A DNA stretch of 64,000 nt, taken from the NCBI GenBank assembly GCA_023400405.1, contig JAEXFD010000063.1, forward strand, positions 5,996 through 69,995, read 5' to 3'. Shown here piece after piece: positions 1-8,701 of the stretch. Each line of letters starts with the position of its first letter. Within the stretch, counting starts at the first letter, position 1. Position numbers and translations under genes: made by a program. The notes under the pieces were generated by a model. That model did not search any database and was not told the origin of the DNA. It saw only the letters and a program-made list of their open reading frames with translations. Origin of the DNA: Pseudomonadota bacterium. Lineage in GTDB: Bacteria; Pseudomonadota; Alphaproteobacteria; Sphingomonadales; Sphingomonadaceae.

Positions 1-1161
1 GTGTGGACCCTCATCAAGATCGCCGCGCCGGTGGTGCGCGGCATCCGCGGTGCCTTCGCCGCCAGCCGCGCCCGCCATGGCGGCCAGGTTCTGGCGGTGG
101 AGGAGCGCGACCTGCCGATCGGAATCGTCCTGGCCGGTTCGCTGGTCGTGCTGCTGCCGATCGCCTGGCTGCTGTGGAGCGTGATCGCCGGCGGGCCGCT
201 GGCGGCCTCGGCGGGGCTGCTGATTGCCGGCGCGCTGGTCTTCGTGCTCGTCATCGGCCTGCTCATCGCCGCGGTGTGCGGCTATATGGCCGGCCTGATC
301 GGCGCGTCGAACTCGCCCGTTTCGGCGATCGGCATCCTCTCGGTGCTCGCCGCCTCGCTGATGCTGGTCGGCCTGTTCGGCCGCGACAATCCGCCCGAGA
401 CCGGCCAGGCGCTGATCGCCTATGCGCTGATCGTCACCGGCATCGTCTTCGGCATCGCGACGATTTCGAACGACAATCTCCAGGACCTCAAGACCGGCCA
501 GCTCGTCGGCGCGACGCCGTGGAAGCAGCAGGTCGCGCTGGTCATCGGCGTGGTCTTCGGCAGCCTGGTCGTGCCGCCGGTGCTCGATTTGCTCAACACC
601 GCCTTCGGCTTTGCCGGCGCGCCCGGCGCCGGGCCGCAGGCACTGTCGGCGCCCCAGGCGGGGCTGATCTCGGCGCTCGCCAAGGGTGTGCTCGGCGGCG
701 ATCTCAACTGGCCGATGCTCAGGCTCGGCGCGATGGTCGGGGTCGGCTTCGTCGCGCTCGACGAACTGCTCGGCCGCGCCAAGCTCCTCCGCCTGCCGCC
801 GCTGGCGATCGGGATCGGCATCTATCTGCCGATGGCGGTGATCCTGCCGGTGGTGCTCGGCGCCGTCGTCGGCTGGTTCTACGATCGCTGGGCCGATCGC
901 ACCGCCGATGCGGAGGGCGCCAAGCGGATGGGCGTGCTGATCGCCACCGGCATGATCGTCGGCGAAAGCCTGTGGGGCGTCGCCTTTGCCGGCATCGTCG
1001 CCGCGACGGGCACCGATTCGCCGATCGCCTTGGTCGGCGACGGTTTCGCGCCGATCGCGCTGATCGGCGGCACGCTGCTGTTCATTGCCCTGGTCGCCCT
1101 GCTCTACCGCTACACGGCAGCGCAGGTGCGCCGGACTACATCTGAGCGAGCAGCGAGCTGA
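1..1161 (+). CDS. OPT-family oligopeptide transporter, C-terminal part (gene enters from outside the window)
   Basis: The reading frame is open from the first base, so this is the C-terminal 386 residues or so of a longer gene. OPT proteins are usually around 600 residues or more, so much of the N-terminus is missing and the GTG at base 1 need not be the true start. The visible part has about eight hydrophobic segments. The stretch GATPWKQQVALVIGVVFGS and the following VPPVLDLLNTAFGF are characteristic of the OPT/YSL family of proton-coupled inner-membrane importers of oligopeptides or metal chelates. The substrate cannot be told from sequence. The last 26 bases overlap the convergent GH130 gene. 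The family call is fairly firm; the specificity is open. Confidence 0.8.
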   Translation: MWTLIKIAAPVVRGIRGAFAASRARHGGQVLAVEERDLPIGIVLAGSLVVLLPIAWLLWSVIAGGPLAASAGLLIAGALVFVLVIGLLIAAVCGYMAGLIGASNSPVSAIGILSVLAASLMLVGLFGRDNPPETGQALIAYALIVTGIVFGIATISNDNLQDLKTGQLVGATPWKQQVALVIGVVFGSLVVPPVLDLLNTAFGFAGAPGAGPQALSAPQAGLISALAKGVLGGDLNWPMLRLGAMVGVGFVALDELLGRAKLLRLPPLAIGIGIYLPMAVILPVVLGAVVGWFYDRWADRTADAEGAKRMGVLIATGMIVGESLWGVAFAGIVAATGTDSPIALVGDGFAPIALIGGTLLFIALVALLYRYTAAQVRRTTSERAAS

Positions 1162-2419
1162 TCGGCACGAAGGCGAAGGCGACCGAGCTGTCCGCCACCC
1201 CATAGGGGATGAACAGCTTGTCGCCGTGCCGGATCGCGCCGCAGGTATAGACGACATTGGGCACATAGCCCTCGCGGTCCTGGTCGGCGGCGGCGAGCAG
1301 CGGCCCCTTCGATCGGGCGAGCACCTTGCTCGGATCGTTCTTGTCGAGCAGCGCCGCGCCGATCGAATATTTGCGCATCGCGCCGACACCGTGCGTCAGG
1401 ATCAGCCAGCCCTCGTCGGTCTCGATCGGCGGGCCGCAATTGCCCATCTGGACGAGCTCCCAGGGATATTGCGGCTTGATCAGCAGCTCGCCGCCTTCCC
1501 AATTGGTCAGCGTGTCCGAGCTGTGCAGGAAGATGTTCTCGCCGTCCTGCCGGCCGAGCATGAAATAGCGCCCGTCGATCTTGCGGGGGAACAGCGCCAT
1601 GCCCTTGTTGCGCGCGGCGCTGCCGGTCATCGGCACCAGGTCGAAGCTGCGCCAGTCGCGCGTGCGCAGCAGCTCGGACTGGATCACCGAGCCGTTATAG
1701 GCGGTGTAGGTGCCGATCCATTCCTCGCTGCCGTCCTCATGGTGGAAGTGGCAGATGCGCAGGTCCTCGAGCCCGTTCGACTGGGCCTTGGTGATCGGGA
1801 AGATGACGGTGCCGGACAGCGTCGAATCGCGGTGGCGATAGACGGTCACCGGCCCCTCGGGCACCTGCGCCTCGTCTTCTTCCCGGGCATCGGCCGCGGT
1901 GGCGAAGGGCGGCTCGGGTGCCAGGGTCAGCTCGTTCTTGTCGGTGATGATCCCCTCGCGGAACGCCACCGACGAGATATGGCCTTCGCCCACCGCCCGC
2001 AGGCTCATCAGGATGCGCAGGCTGCCGGGCGGCATGCCGGACTGGTCGTAATGCGGCACGGCGCTCGGATTCATCAGCGCGGCGGCGGCATAGCTGTATT
2101 CGTGGCAGAAATAGGCGCCGATCAGCTGCCGCTTCTCGTCGCCGATCTCCGCCCCGTCGAGCCCCAGCACCGCCTCGATCTCGTCATAGCGAGTCATGAA
2201 TACGCGTCGCGTCTGCCAGTGCCGCGCCTCGAAATCCTTCAGCACCAGCTCGAGCTGCGCCCGCGCCTCGCCCGGCGACATGGCGAGCACCTCGGTCACC
2301 AGCCGTTCGGTCCGGCTCGGCGCCGATCCGTTCGACGCCCAGGCGATATGGAAAGGGCGCACCACCACGCGGGAAGGGTCCGCACGCAATCGCAGCGGGT
2401 GGTTGAACAATTCCAGCAT
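1136..2419 (-). CDS. Glycoside hydrolase/phosphorylase family 130-like protein
   Basis: This 427-residue protein has the five-bladed beta-propeller pattern of GH130 (PH1107-related) proteins. Visible blocks include MSLRAVGEGHISSVAFREG, a GTYTAYNG block, an ARNKGMALFPRKIDGRY block, and GNCGPPIETDEGWLILTHGV. GH130 enzymes are mostly inverting phosphorylases or hydrolases acting on beta-mannosides. It is the second gene of a unit with the glycosyltransferase at 2459-4723, 39 bases upstream on the same strand. I infer that the pair makes and turns over one mannose-containing glycan. Phosphorylase and hydrolase members differ in phosphate-binding residues that I could not score with certainty. No signal peptide is seen, so it probably acts in the cytoplasm. 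Confidence 0.8.
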   Translation of the reverse strand: MLELFNHPLRLRADPSRVVVRPFHIAWASNGSAPSRTERLVTEVLAMSPGEARAQLELVLKDFEARHWQTRRVFMTRYDEIEAVLGLDGAEIGDEKRQLIGAYFCHEYSYAAAALMNPSAVPHYDQSGMPPGSLRILMSLRAVGEGHISSVAFREGIITDKNELTLAPEPPFATAADAREEDEAQVPEGPVTVYRHRDSTLSGTVIFPITKAQSNGLEDLRICHFHHEDGSEEWIGTYTAYNGSVIQSELLRTRDWRSFDLVPMTGSAARNKGMALFPRKIDGRYFMLGRQDGENIFLHSSDTLTNWEGGELLIKPQYPWELVQMGNCGPPIETDEGWLILTHGVGAMRKYSIGAALLDKNDPSKVLARSKGPLLAAADQDREGYVPNVVYTCGAIRHGDKLFIPYGVADSSVAFAFVPISSLLAQM

Positions 2420-2458
2420 TCGCGCCCTCTAATGGTTTCTTCGCTGCCGCGAAGAGAC

Positions 2459-4723
2459 CTACGCGACGACGGCTTGGCGCGGTGTTGCCACGTTTGCGGC
2501 GGTTTTTGAAAGCCCGGAAATCGCGCAATTCGCCAACTGAAGTGCCAAAATCGACTCGGCGCCCTGATTGCGGTTGAGTCCGGTGGGCATCAGACCGTCG
2601 AAACAGCCACCATCCTGGGCGGTGGCGAGCGGCAGATCGAGGTCGTTGGCACCGAGATACCAGCGATAAGCGCGCGTCGCCTCGTCGATCCAGCGCGAGT
2701 CGCCCGTCGCCTCATGCGCGGCGGCACAGGCCTCGACGGTCGCCTGGGCTTCGAGCGGCTGCTGGTCGAACGGCAGCGGATCGGCATAGGGCCGGCCGAA
2801 GCTCTCGGTACCCACCGCGCGGAACCGGCCCTCGGGCGAAGTCTGGCGCGCGACGATCCATTCGAGCGTCTCGAGCCCGACGCTGGCGAACTCGCTGCGG
2901 CCCAGCACATGGCCGGCGCGCAGCAGCGCCTCGGGCAGCCGGGCGTTATCATAGGCCAGCACGATCTCGAACCAGCTCCATTCGGGGCGGCGGTTGCCGT
3001 CGAGCAGCTGGATCAACTCGTCGCCGAAGCGGGTGAGGATCTCGCGGCTCAGGCCATGGCCGGGATGCGCCTCGAGCATCGCCGCGGCACCGAGCATCGC
3101 AAACGCCTTGGCGCGCGGCGAGCCCAGTTCGAGCGCGATCGAAGCGGTGACGTCGAACAGCGCCGACGCCCAGTCGCGATGCTTCTGCGCCCGCGCATCC
3201 CGCGCCGTGACACCGAGCGACCAGAGCGCGCGCCCGTTCGAATCCTCCGACCCGACATCCTCGCACCAGGTCCGGTCGAAATTCATGAAGTTGCGGAAGC
3301 GCCGCGCCTCGCCGTTCCACGCATATTGGACGAACGACGCATAGATGCTCGTCCACTTGTCGCGAACGGCATCATCGACACCGTCGATCTTCGACATCAG
3401 GATCAGCGCGCGGGCATTGTCGTCGATGCAATAGCCATGGCGGCGATCCGGCACCGAATAGATCGAATGCTGAAGCATGCCGGTGGCATCGCTCATCCGC
3501 TCGACGGCGGCGAGATCGGGCCGCAGCGGCGTGAATTCGGGCGCGGCGGTCCGGCCCACGCGCTGCGGCTTCGACGCGACGATCGCCTCGAGCTCGCCCA
3601 TCGCCCGCTCGGCCAGACGCGGCCACAGCATCGTCCGGCCGCGGGCATAGGCACGCTTCGACAGGGCGATCCGCGATTCGGTGTGGGTCAGCAGCCGGTT
3701 GATCTCGCGCGCAAAGGCGGTGCTGTCGCCGAAGCCGACCAGCACGCCATGATCCTGATCGAGGATCTCGATGGCATGGACATAGGGCGTCGATACCACC
3801 GCCTTGCCCACCGCCACCGCATAGGACAGCGTGCCCGAGGTGATCTGGGCCGGGTTGGGATAGGGCGTCGCATAGATGTCCGCCGCCTGCAGATAGTCGA
3901 GCAGCTCGTCCTGCTCGACGAAGCCGTCGACGAACGCGATCTGCTCGCCCACGCCCAGATCGGCGGCCAGCCGCTTCAGCCGCTCGCGATAGGCCTCGCC
4001 TTCGTTCGCGACGATGTTGGGGTGAGTCGCGCCCAGGATCACATAGAGCGCGTTCGGATGATCGGCCGCGATCGCCGGCACCGCTTCGATCATCGTCTCG
4101 ATGCCCTTGCTCGGCGCAAGCAGGCCGAAGGTCAGGATCACGTCGCGGCCCTGCCAGCCGAACCGTTCCTTGAACGCATTGGGATCGGCGAAGGGGCGAT
4201 CGGGCACGCCGTGCGGAATCATCACGATCTTCTTGTCGTCGGCGCCATGCACCCGCTTCAGCAGCTCACGGCCCTTCTCCGCCATCACGATGACGCGCGA
4301 GCAGCGGCGCAGCAGCGCTTCCATCACGCGGCGCTCGTCCGGATTGGGTCGTTCGAGCACGGTGTGCAGCGTCGCGATGACCGGAATCGAGAGGCGATCG
4401 ATGAGCGCGATCAAATATTCGCCGGCCGGGCCGCCATAGATGCCATATTCGTGCTGGATCCACAGCGCCTGCGCCCCCGAGGCCTCGATCGCGCGGGCGG
4501 CGTCGAGATAGGCGCTGCGCTCGTCCTGCGGGATCGCGCGGGTGACAGCGTCGGGATAATCATATCGGCCGGGATGGTCGTCCATCGCATAGACATCGAC
4601 CTTCAGCTCGGGAAACCGCGCCTTGAGCGCCGTGTAGGTATCGGTCGTGAAGGTCGCGAGACCACATTTGCGCGGCAGGAAATTGCCGATCAAGGCGAGA
4701 TGCTGAATATCCGGCCCGGCCAT
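2459..4723 (-). CDS. Two-domain protein: GT4-type glycosyltransferase fused to an alpha/alpha-toroid-like domain
   Basis: The 754-residue product has two halves. Residues 1 to about 385 are a GT-B glycosyltransferase of GT4 type: an N-terminal GNFLPRKCGLATF block, VIATLHTVLERPNPDE, an IPHGVPDRPF block, LTFGLLAPSKGIETMIEAVP, and the sugar-nucleotide-binding region near TSGTLSYAVAVGKAVVSTPY. Residues from about 390 onward are helical, with conserved-looking blocks HGYCIDDNARALI, GSEDSNGRALWSLGV and WSWFEIVLAYDNARLPEALL, resembling an (alpha/alpha)6 toroid. The start is supported by AGGGA about 8 bases before the ATG. It is cotranscribed with the GH130 gene. Role (inferred): cytoplasmic synthesis or remodelling of a mannoside or related oligosaccharide. 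Donor and acceptor are unknown. Confidence 0.75.
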   Translation of the reverse strand: MAGPDIQHLALIGNFLPRKCGLATFTTDTYTALKARFPELKVDVYAMDDHPGRYDYPDAVTRAIPQDERSAYLDAARAIEASGAQALWIQHEYGIYGGPAGEYLIALIDRLSIPVIATLHTVLERPNPDERRVMEALLRRCSRVIVMAEKGRELLKRVHGADDKKIVMIPHGVPDRPFADPNAFKERFGWQGRDVILTFGLLAPSKGIETMIEAVPAIAADHPNALYVILGATHPNIVANEGEAYRERLKRLAADLGVGEQIAFVDGFVEQDELLDYLQAADIYATPYPNPAQITSGTLSYAVAVGKAVVSTPYVHAIEILDQDHGVLVGFGDSTAFAREINRLLTHTESRIALSKRAYARGRTMLWPRLAERAMGELEAIVASKPQRVGRTAAPEFTPLRPDLAAVERMSDATGMLQHSIYSVPDRRHGYCIDDNARALILMSKIDGVDDAVRDKWTSIYASFVQYAWNGEARRFRNFMNFDRTWCEDVGSEDSNGRALWSLGVTARDARAQKHRDWASALFDVTASIALELGSPRAKAFAMLGAAAMLEAHPGHGLSREILTRFGDELIQLLDGNRRPEWSWFEIVLAYDNARLPEALLRAGHVLGRSEFASVGLETLEWIVARQTSPEGRFRAVGTESFGRPYADPLPFDQQPLEAQATVEACAAAHEATGDSRWIDEATRAYRWYLGANDLDLPLATAQDGGCFDGLMPTGLNRNQGAESILALQLANCAISGLSKTAANVATPRQAVVA

Positions 4724-4868
4724 ATGCGCGTTCCCTGTCTCTTCGCTGATGCAATGTGCGGGACGCGAACCGCCCCATGACCTCCACCAAACTCCTGTTT
4801 TTCAATATGGTTGCGTTTTGCTGCAATGCAACATCCGAATCACGGATGAACCGTTGTAAAACTGGCTT

Positions 4869-5324
4869 TCAGCCGCGTCCGCGATAGCCGGGAACGCCCT
4901 GATCCGGGATCCAAACACCGGCCGGCGACTCGCCCGACTGCCAGAAGACGTCGATGGGTATACCCCCACGCGGATACCAATAGCCACCAATCCGCAGCCA
5001 TTCCGGAGCCATTTCGCGAAACAGCCGCTCGCCGATCCCCACGGTGCAATCCTCATGGAAGGCGCCGTGGTTGCGGAAGCTGCCAAGGAACAGCTTGAGC
5101 GACTTGGATTCGACGATCGTCTCGCGCGGGACATAGTCGATCACGAGGTGTGCGAAATCCGGCTGGCCGGTGATCGGGCAAAGCGACGTGAACTCTGGCG
5201 CCGCGAAGCGCACCAGATAGCGCGTGCCGGCGCGGGGATTGGGCACATAGTCGAGCTCGGCCTCGTCGGGCGAGGCGGGCAGGGTCGAGGCTTTTCCGAG
5301 ATGCTTGGCGTCCATTGGCCGCAT
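4869..5324 (-). CDS. queF: NADPH-dependent 7-cyano-7-deazaguanine (preQ0) reductase
   Basis: QueF reduces preQ0 to preQ1 in queuosine tRNA modification. The 151-residue length fits the short, unimodular QueF class. The catalytic cysteine is visible in [12 protein letters not shown] (C49, with D56), the QueF motif ESKSLKLF at about 72-79 contributes to NADPH binding, and the [11 protein letters not shown] block (about 83-93) is conserved. Two in-frame ATGs (5324 and 5315) are possible starts and neither has a strong ribosome site. It is divergent from the sulfurtransferase gene with a 45-base gap. No preQ1 riboswitch is apparent upstream, which is expected if the gene is not preQ1-regulated here. 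Confidence 0.93.
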   Translation of the reverse strand: MRPMDAKHLGKASTLPASPDEAELDYVPNPRAGTRYLVRFAAPEFTSLCPITGQPDFAHLVIDYVPRETIVESKSLKLFLGSFRNHGAFHEDCTVGIGERLFREMAPEWLRIGGYWYPRGGIPIDVFWQSGESPAGVWIPDQGVPGYRGRG

Positions 5325-5369
5325 GTAGGCATTTGCCGAGCGCTTTGCATCCTTCTAGGACATCGCTCG

Positions 5370-6194
5370 ATGGACGGCCTCGTAACCACCGAATGGCTCG
5401 CCAGCGCGAAGGACGTGCTGGTGCTCGACGCGACCTATACCTCGACGATTCCCGGATCGCCGCCGCGCGATCCGCGCGCCGAATTCGAGGCCCAGCATAT
5501 TGCCGGCGCGCGCTTCCTCGATCTCGATACGCTGGTCGATGCCGAAAGCCCGCTTCCCTCGACCATGCCCGCACCCGAAGCGGTGGCGGAGCGGCTGCGT
5601 GCGCTTGGGGCGGATAGCGGCACCCAGATCGTCCTCTACGACAACGGCCCGCACCACACCGCCTGCCGGGCCTGGTGGGTGCTCCGCCTCGCCGGCGCAG
5701 AAGTGGCGCTGCTCGATGGCGGCATGGCCAAATGGAAGGCCGAAGGCCGGCCGCTCGCTCAGGGCATCCAGGTCGCGACTGCCGGGGACTTCGCCGCCCA
5801 GCCCGCCAAGGCCGAGGCCCGCACGCTCGATCAGATGCGGACCACCGATGAGCAAATCACCGACGCCCGCTCCGCCGCGCGCTTCTCCGGCGCGGAGCCC
5901 GATCCGCGGCCGGGATGCGCCGCGGGCCATATGCCGGGCGCGCGCAACATCCCCTATGCGCGCTTCTTCAATCCCGACGGCACCTGGCGGTCGCCGGAAG
6001 CGATCCGCGCCGTGTTCGAAGACAGCGGAATCGATCTTGCCCGCCCCCTCGTGACCACCTGCGGATCGGGCATTACGGCGGCGGTCCTCGTCTTCGGCGC
6101 GCATCTCGCCGGCAACGAAGCTGCACTCTATGATGGCAGCTGGACCGAATGGGGCTCGCACCCGGATACCGAAAAGGCGCTGGGCCCGGCATGA
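5370..6194 (+). CDS. sseA: 3-mercaptopyruvate/thiosulfate sulfurtransferase (two-rhodanese-domain)
   Basis: The 274-residue protein has two rhodanese domains. The first (about 1-140) carries the AEFEAQHIAGARFLDLD block. The second (about 150-274) has AGHMPGARNIPYARFF and the active loop TTCGSGITAAV with the persulfide cysteine at about C231. The CGSGIT loop is typical of mercaptopyruvate sulfurtransferases rather than thiosulfate sulfurtransferases. It transfers sulfane sulfur from 3-mercaptopyruvate to acceptors such as cyanide or thiols. The chosen ATG follows CTAGGA by about 9 bases. The stop overlaps the start of the cystathionine beta-lyase gene (ATGA), which implies coupled translation and a shared sulfur-amino-acid role. 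Confidence 0.9.
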   Translation: MDGLVTTEWLASAKDVLVLDATYTSTIPGSPPRDPRAEFEAQHIAGARFLDLDTLVDAESPLPSTMPAPEAVAERLRALGADSGTQIVLYDNGPHHTACRAWWVLRLAGAEVALLDGGMAKWKAEGRPLAQGIQVATAGDFAAQPAKAEARTLDQMRTTDEQITDARSAARFSGAEPDPRPGCAAGHMPGARNIPYARFFNPDGTWRSPEAIRAVFEDSGIDLARPLVTTCGSGITAAVLVFGAHLAGNEAALYDGSWTEWGSHPDTEKALGPA

Positions 6195-7378
6195 GCGGCG
6201 ACGGCAACGACAAGACGCGCGTGGTCGGCGCCGGTCGCCGTCCCGAATGGACCCAGGGCATCGTCAATCCGCCGGTCTGGCGCGCCTCTACCATCCTCTA
6301 CGACACTGTCGCCGACCTGCGCGCGGCGGGTGCCCGCGACACACATCACCGGCTCTTCTACGGCCGCCGCGGCACGCCGACCCAATGGTCGCTCGCCGAC
6401 GCACTGACCGAGCTCGAGCCGGGCGCCGAGGCGACGTTGCTCTATCCCTCGGGCGTCGCGGCGATCGCCTCCACCCTGCTCGCGCTGCTTTCGCCGGGCG
6501 ATCACCTGCTGATCCCCGACAGCGTCTATGACCCGACGCGCGGCTTCGCGAACACGATGCTCAAGCGGATGGGCGTGGAGACCAGCTTCTACGATCCGCT
6601 CGCCGGCGCCGAGATTGCCGCGCTTTGCCGGCCGAACACCCGCGCCATCTTCCTCGAAACCCCGGGCAGCCTGACTTTCGAGGTGCAGGACGTGCCCGCG
6701 ATCGTCGAAGTGGCGAAGGCGCGGGGGATCGCGACGGTGCTCGACAATACTTGGGCGACGCCGTTGCTCTTCCCGGCGATCGAGCGGGGCATCGACTATG
6801 CCGTGCTCGCCTGCACCAAATATGTTGTCGGCCATTCGGACGTGATGCTCGGTTCGGTGACCGCAGCGGAGGGGCGCTACGCCGCGCTTCGCGACGCCAC
6901 CTACCAGCTCGGCCAGACCGCGAGCCCCGACGACGCCTGGCTGGGCGCACGCGGGCTGCGCACCATGGCGGTGCGGCTCGACCAGCATGGCCGCGCCGCG
7001 CTGCGCATCGCCGAATGGCTGAAGACGCGCCCCGAAGTCGCGCGCGTCCTCCACCCGGCGCTGCCAGAATGCCCCGGGCACGACCTGTTCGTGCGGGACT
7101 TCAAGGGAGCCTCGGGGCTGTTCTCCTTCGTGCTGAACGGCGGCGACGAGAAGGCCCGCGCAGCGCTGATCGACGGACTCGCCTTGTTCGGCATCGGCTA
7201 TAGCTGGGGCGGGTTCGAGAGCCTGGCGCTGCCGATCGATCCGCAGCGCTTCCGCACCGTCACCGAATGGCGCGCCGAAGGGCCCGCCGTCCGCCTGCAG
7301 ATCGGCCTCGAGGATCCCGAGGACCTGATCGCCGATCTCGAACGCGGCCTCGCCCGCTTCGCCGAGGCACGCACTTGA
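6191..7378 (+). CDS. metC: Cystathionine beta-lyase (PLP-dependent trans-sulfuration enzyme)
   Basis: The 395-residue protein belongs to the Cys/Met-metabolism PLP family. It cleaves cystathionine to homocysteine, pyruvate and ammonia. Visible family features are the RLFYGRRGTPTQWSLADAL block, the cofactor ring region LLYPSGVAAIASTLLAL, DNTWATP with the PLP-pyridine aspartate, and the Schiff-base lysine in LACTKYVVGHSDVMLG (K210). The C-terminal SWGGFESLALP matches the MetC group better than gamma-synthases. The start overlaps the end of sseA by four bases and its own stop overlaps the next gene, so it sits inside a coupled operon. Confidence 0.9.
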   Translation: MSGDGNDKTRVVGAGRRPEWTQGIVNPPVWRASTILYDTVADLRAAGARDTHHRLFYGRRGTPTQWSLADALTELEPGAEATLLYPSGVAAIASTLLALLSPGDHLLIPDSVYDPTRGFANTMLKRMGVETSFYDPLAGAEIAALCRPNTRAIFLETPGSLTFEVQDVPAIVEVAKARGIATVLDNTWATPLLFPAIERGIDYAVLACTKYVVGHSDVMLGSVTAAEGRYAALRDATYQLGQTASPDDAWLGARGLRTMAVRLDQHGRAALRIAEWLKTRPEVARVLHPALPECPGHDLFVRDFKGASGLFSFVLNGGDEKARAALIDGLALFGIGYSWGGFESLALPIDPQRFRTVTEWRAEGPAVRLQIGLEDPEDLIADLERGLARFAEART

Positions 7379-8649
7379 TCCGGCGGTTCGGCGACTGGCT
7401 GGCGGGGCACAACCTGCCGTCGCCGCCGGAGCTTTCCGAAGCCGGGATCGCCGCGCTGCTCGCGGTGGCGGCACTCGCCGCCGGCTGGTTCGCCGGCCGC
7501 ACGCTCGGCCCGCGCCTCGCGGCGCTCTGGCACCGCGATCCGGATCAGACGCCGGTATTCGGCGGCCGAATCTGCGCCGTGATCCGGCATGGCACTGCGG
7601 GCCTATTCCTCGGCACCGTGCTCGCCGCCTGGGACTGGCATCCGCTCGCCGCGCTCGGCCTCGGCATCGCCACCGGCGCGGCGGTAATGATGGCGCTGGT
7701 CGCGGTGCTGCGCGGGCTGAACATGCCGCGCTGGATCGCCTGGGTGGTCGCCGCCATCGCCTTCGCGGCGATCGTCAGCCATGCCGTGGGCGGTTTCGAT
7801 CAGGCCCAGGCCGTGCTCGACCGCGTCGGCGTGCAGATCGGCAAGCGGCGGCTGACGCTGCTTTCGCTCTCCACCATCGCCGTCACCGTGCTGCTGCTCT
7901 TCGCCGGCGTACGGCTGTTCAACCGAGCCGTCAGCCAGTGGATCGCCGCGGCGCACGGCTTCGATCCCACCCAGAAGCTGCTCTTCCAGAAGCTCGCCAG
8001 CATCGGCGCGGTGACGATCGCCTTCTTCGTCGGGATCGACCTGCTCGGCATCGACTTGACGGCCTTCGCGGTCTTCTCCGGCGCGCTCGGCCTGGCGATC
8101 GGCTTCGGCCTGCAAAAGACCGTCGGCAATTTGATCGCCGGGATCATCCTGCTGATGGACCGCTCGATCAAGCCGGGCGACGTGATCGTCGTCGGAGACA
8201 GTTTCGGCTGGGTCAACAAGATCGGCGTGCGCGCCGTCAGCGTCGTCACCCGCGACGGCAAGGAGCATCTGATTCCGAACGAGAATCTGATGACCCAGGA
8301 AGTCGAAAACTGGTCCTATACCGATCGCAACGTTCGCGTCCGCATTCCCGTGACGGTCGGCTATGATTGCGATCTCGCCCGCGCCCAGGCGCTGATGCTC
8401 CAGGCCGCCTCGGAAAGCCCGCGCGTGCTCAACGATCCGAAGTCGAACGTCTGGCTCACCGCCTATGGCGAATATGGCGTCGAGCACGACATTCTCGTCT
8501 GGATCAGCGATCCCGAAAGCGGCGTCGGCAATGTGAAGAGCGATGTGCTTAACCGGCTCTGGGCGCTGTTCCAGGCGGAAGGCATCCGCATCCCCTATCC
8601 GGTGCGCGACCTGCGTCTGCGCGAATGGCCCGCGCCGAAAGCGGGATGA
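7375..8649 (+). CDS. MscS-family mechanosensitive ion channel
   Basis: This 424-residue inner-membrane protein has about five to six transmembrane segments followed by an MscS beta domain. The pore helix and beta-domain entry are clear: FSGALGLAIGFGLQKTVGN, then RSIKPGDVIVVGD, the IGVRAVSVVTRDGKEHLIPN strand block and TVGYDCDLARAQALM. Such channels open under membrane tension and release solutes. The likely start is the TTG at 7375, which overlaps the metC stop (TTGA); upstream in-frame sequence is arginine-rich out-of-frame metC coding. It is longer than E. coli MscS by its N-terminal segments. Confidence 0.88.
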   Translation: MIRRFGDWLAGHNLPSPPELSEAGIAALLAVAALAAGWFAGRTLGPRLAALWHRDPDQTPVFGGRICAVIRHGTAGLFLGTVLAAWDWHPLAALGLGIATGAAVMMALVAVLRGLNMPRWIAWVVAAIAFAAIVSHAVGGFDQAQAVLDRVGVQIGKRRLTLLSLSTIAVTVLLLFAGVRLFNRAVSQWIAAAHGFDPTQKLLFQKLASIGAVTIAFFVGIDLLGIDLTAFAVFSGALGLAIGFGLQKTVGNLIAGIILLMDRSIKPGDVIVVGDSFGWVNKIGVRAVSVVTRDGKEHLIPNENLMTQEVENWSYTDRNVRVRIPVTVGYDCDLARAQALMLQAASESPRVLNDPKSNVWLTAYGEYGVEHDILVWISDPESGVGNVKSDVLNRLWALFQAEGIRIPYPVRDLRLREWPAPKAG

Positions 8650-8701
8650 GCGGGCGGCGCGCCTCTCGCCAACTTGCTGCGCCGCACCTATCTTGCCGAA
8701 C

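Noticed and set aside
2714..4780. A 688-residue open frame on the plus strand opposite the glycosyltransferase gene
   Set aside because: High-GC antisense shadow: composition dominated by R, A, D and G with no domain, while the minus-strand protein has clear GT4 motifs.
4724..5400. A preQ1 riboswitch before queF
   Set aside because: The leader is only 45 bases and shared with the divergent sseA gene; no conserved hairpin and A-rich tail was seen.
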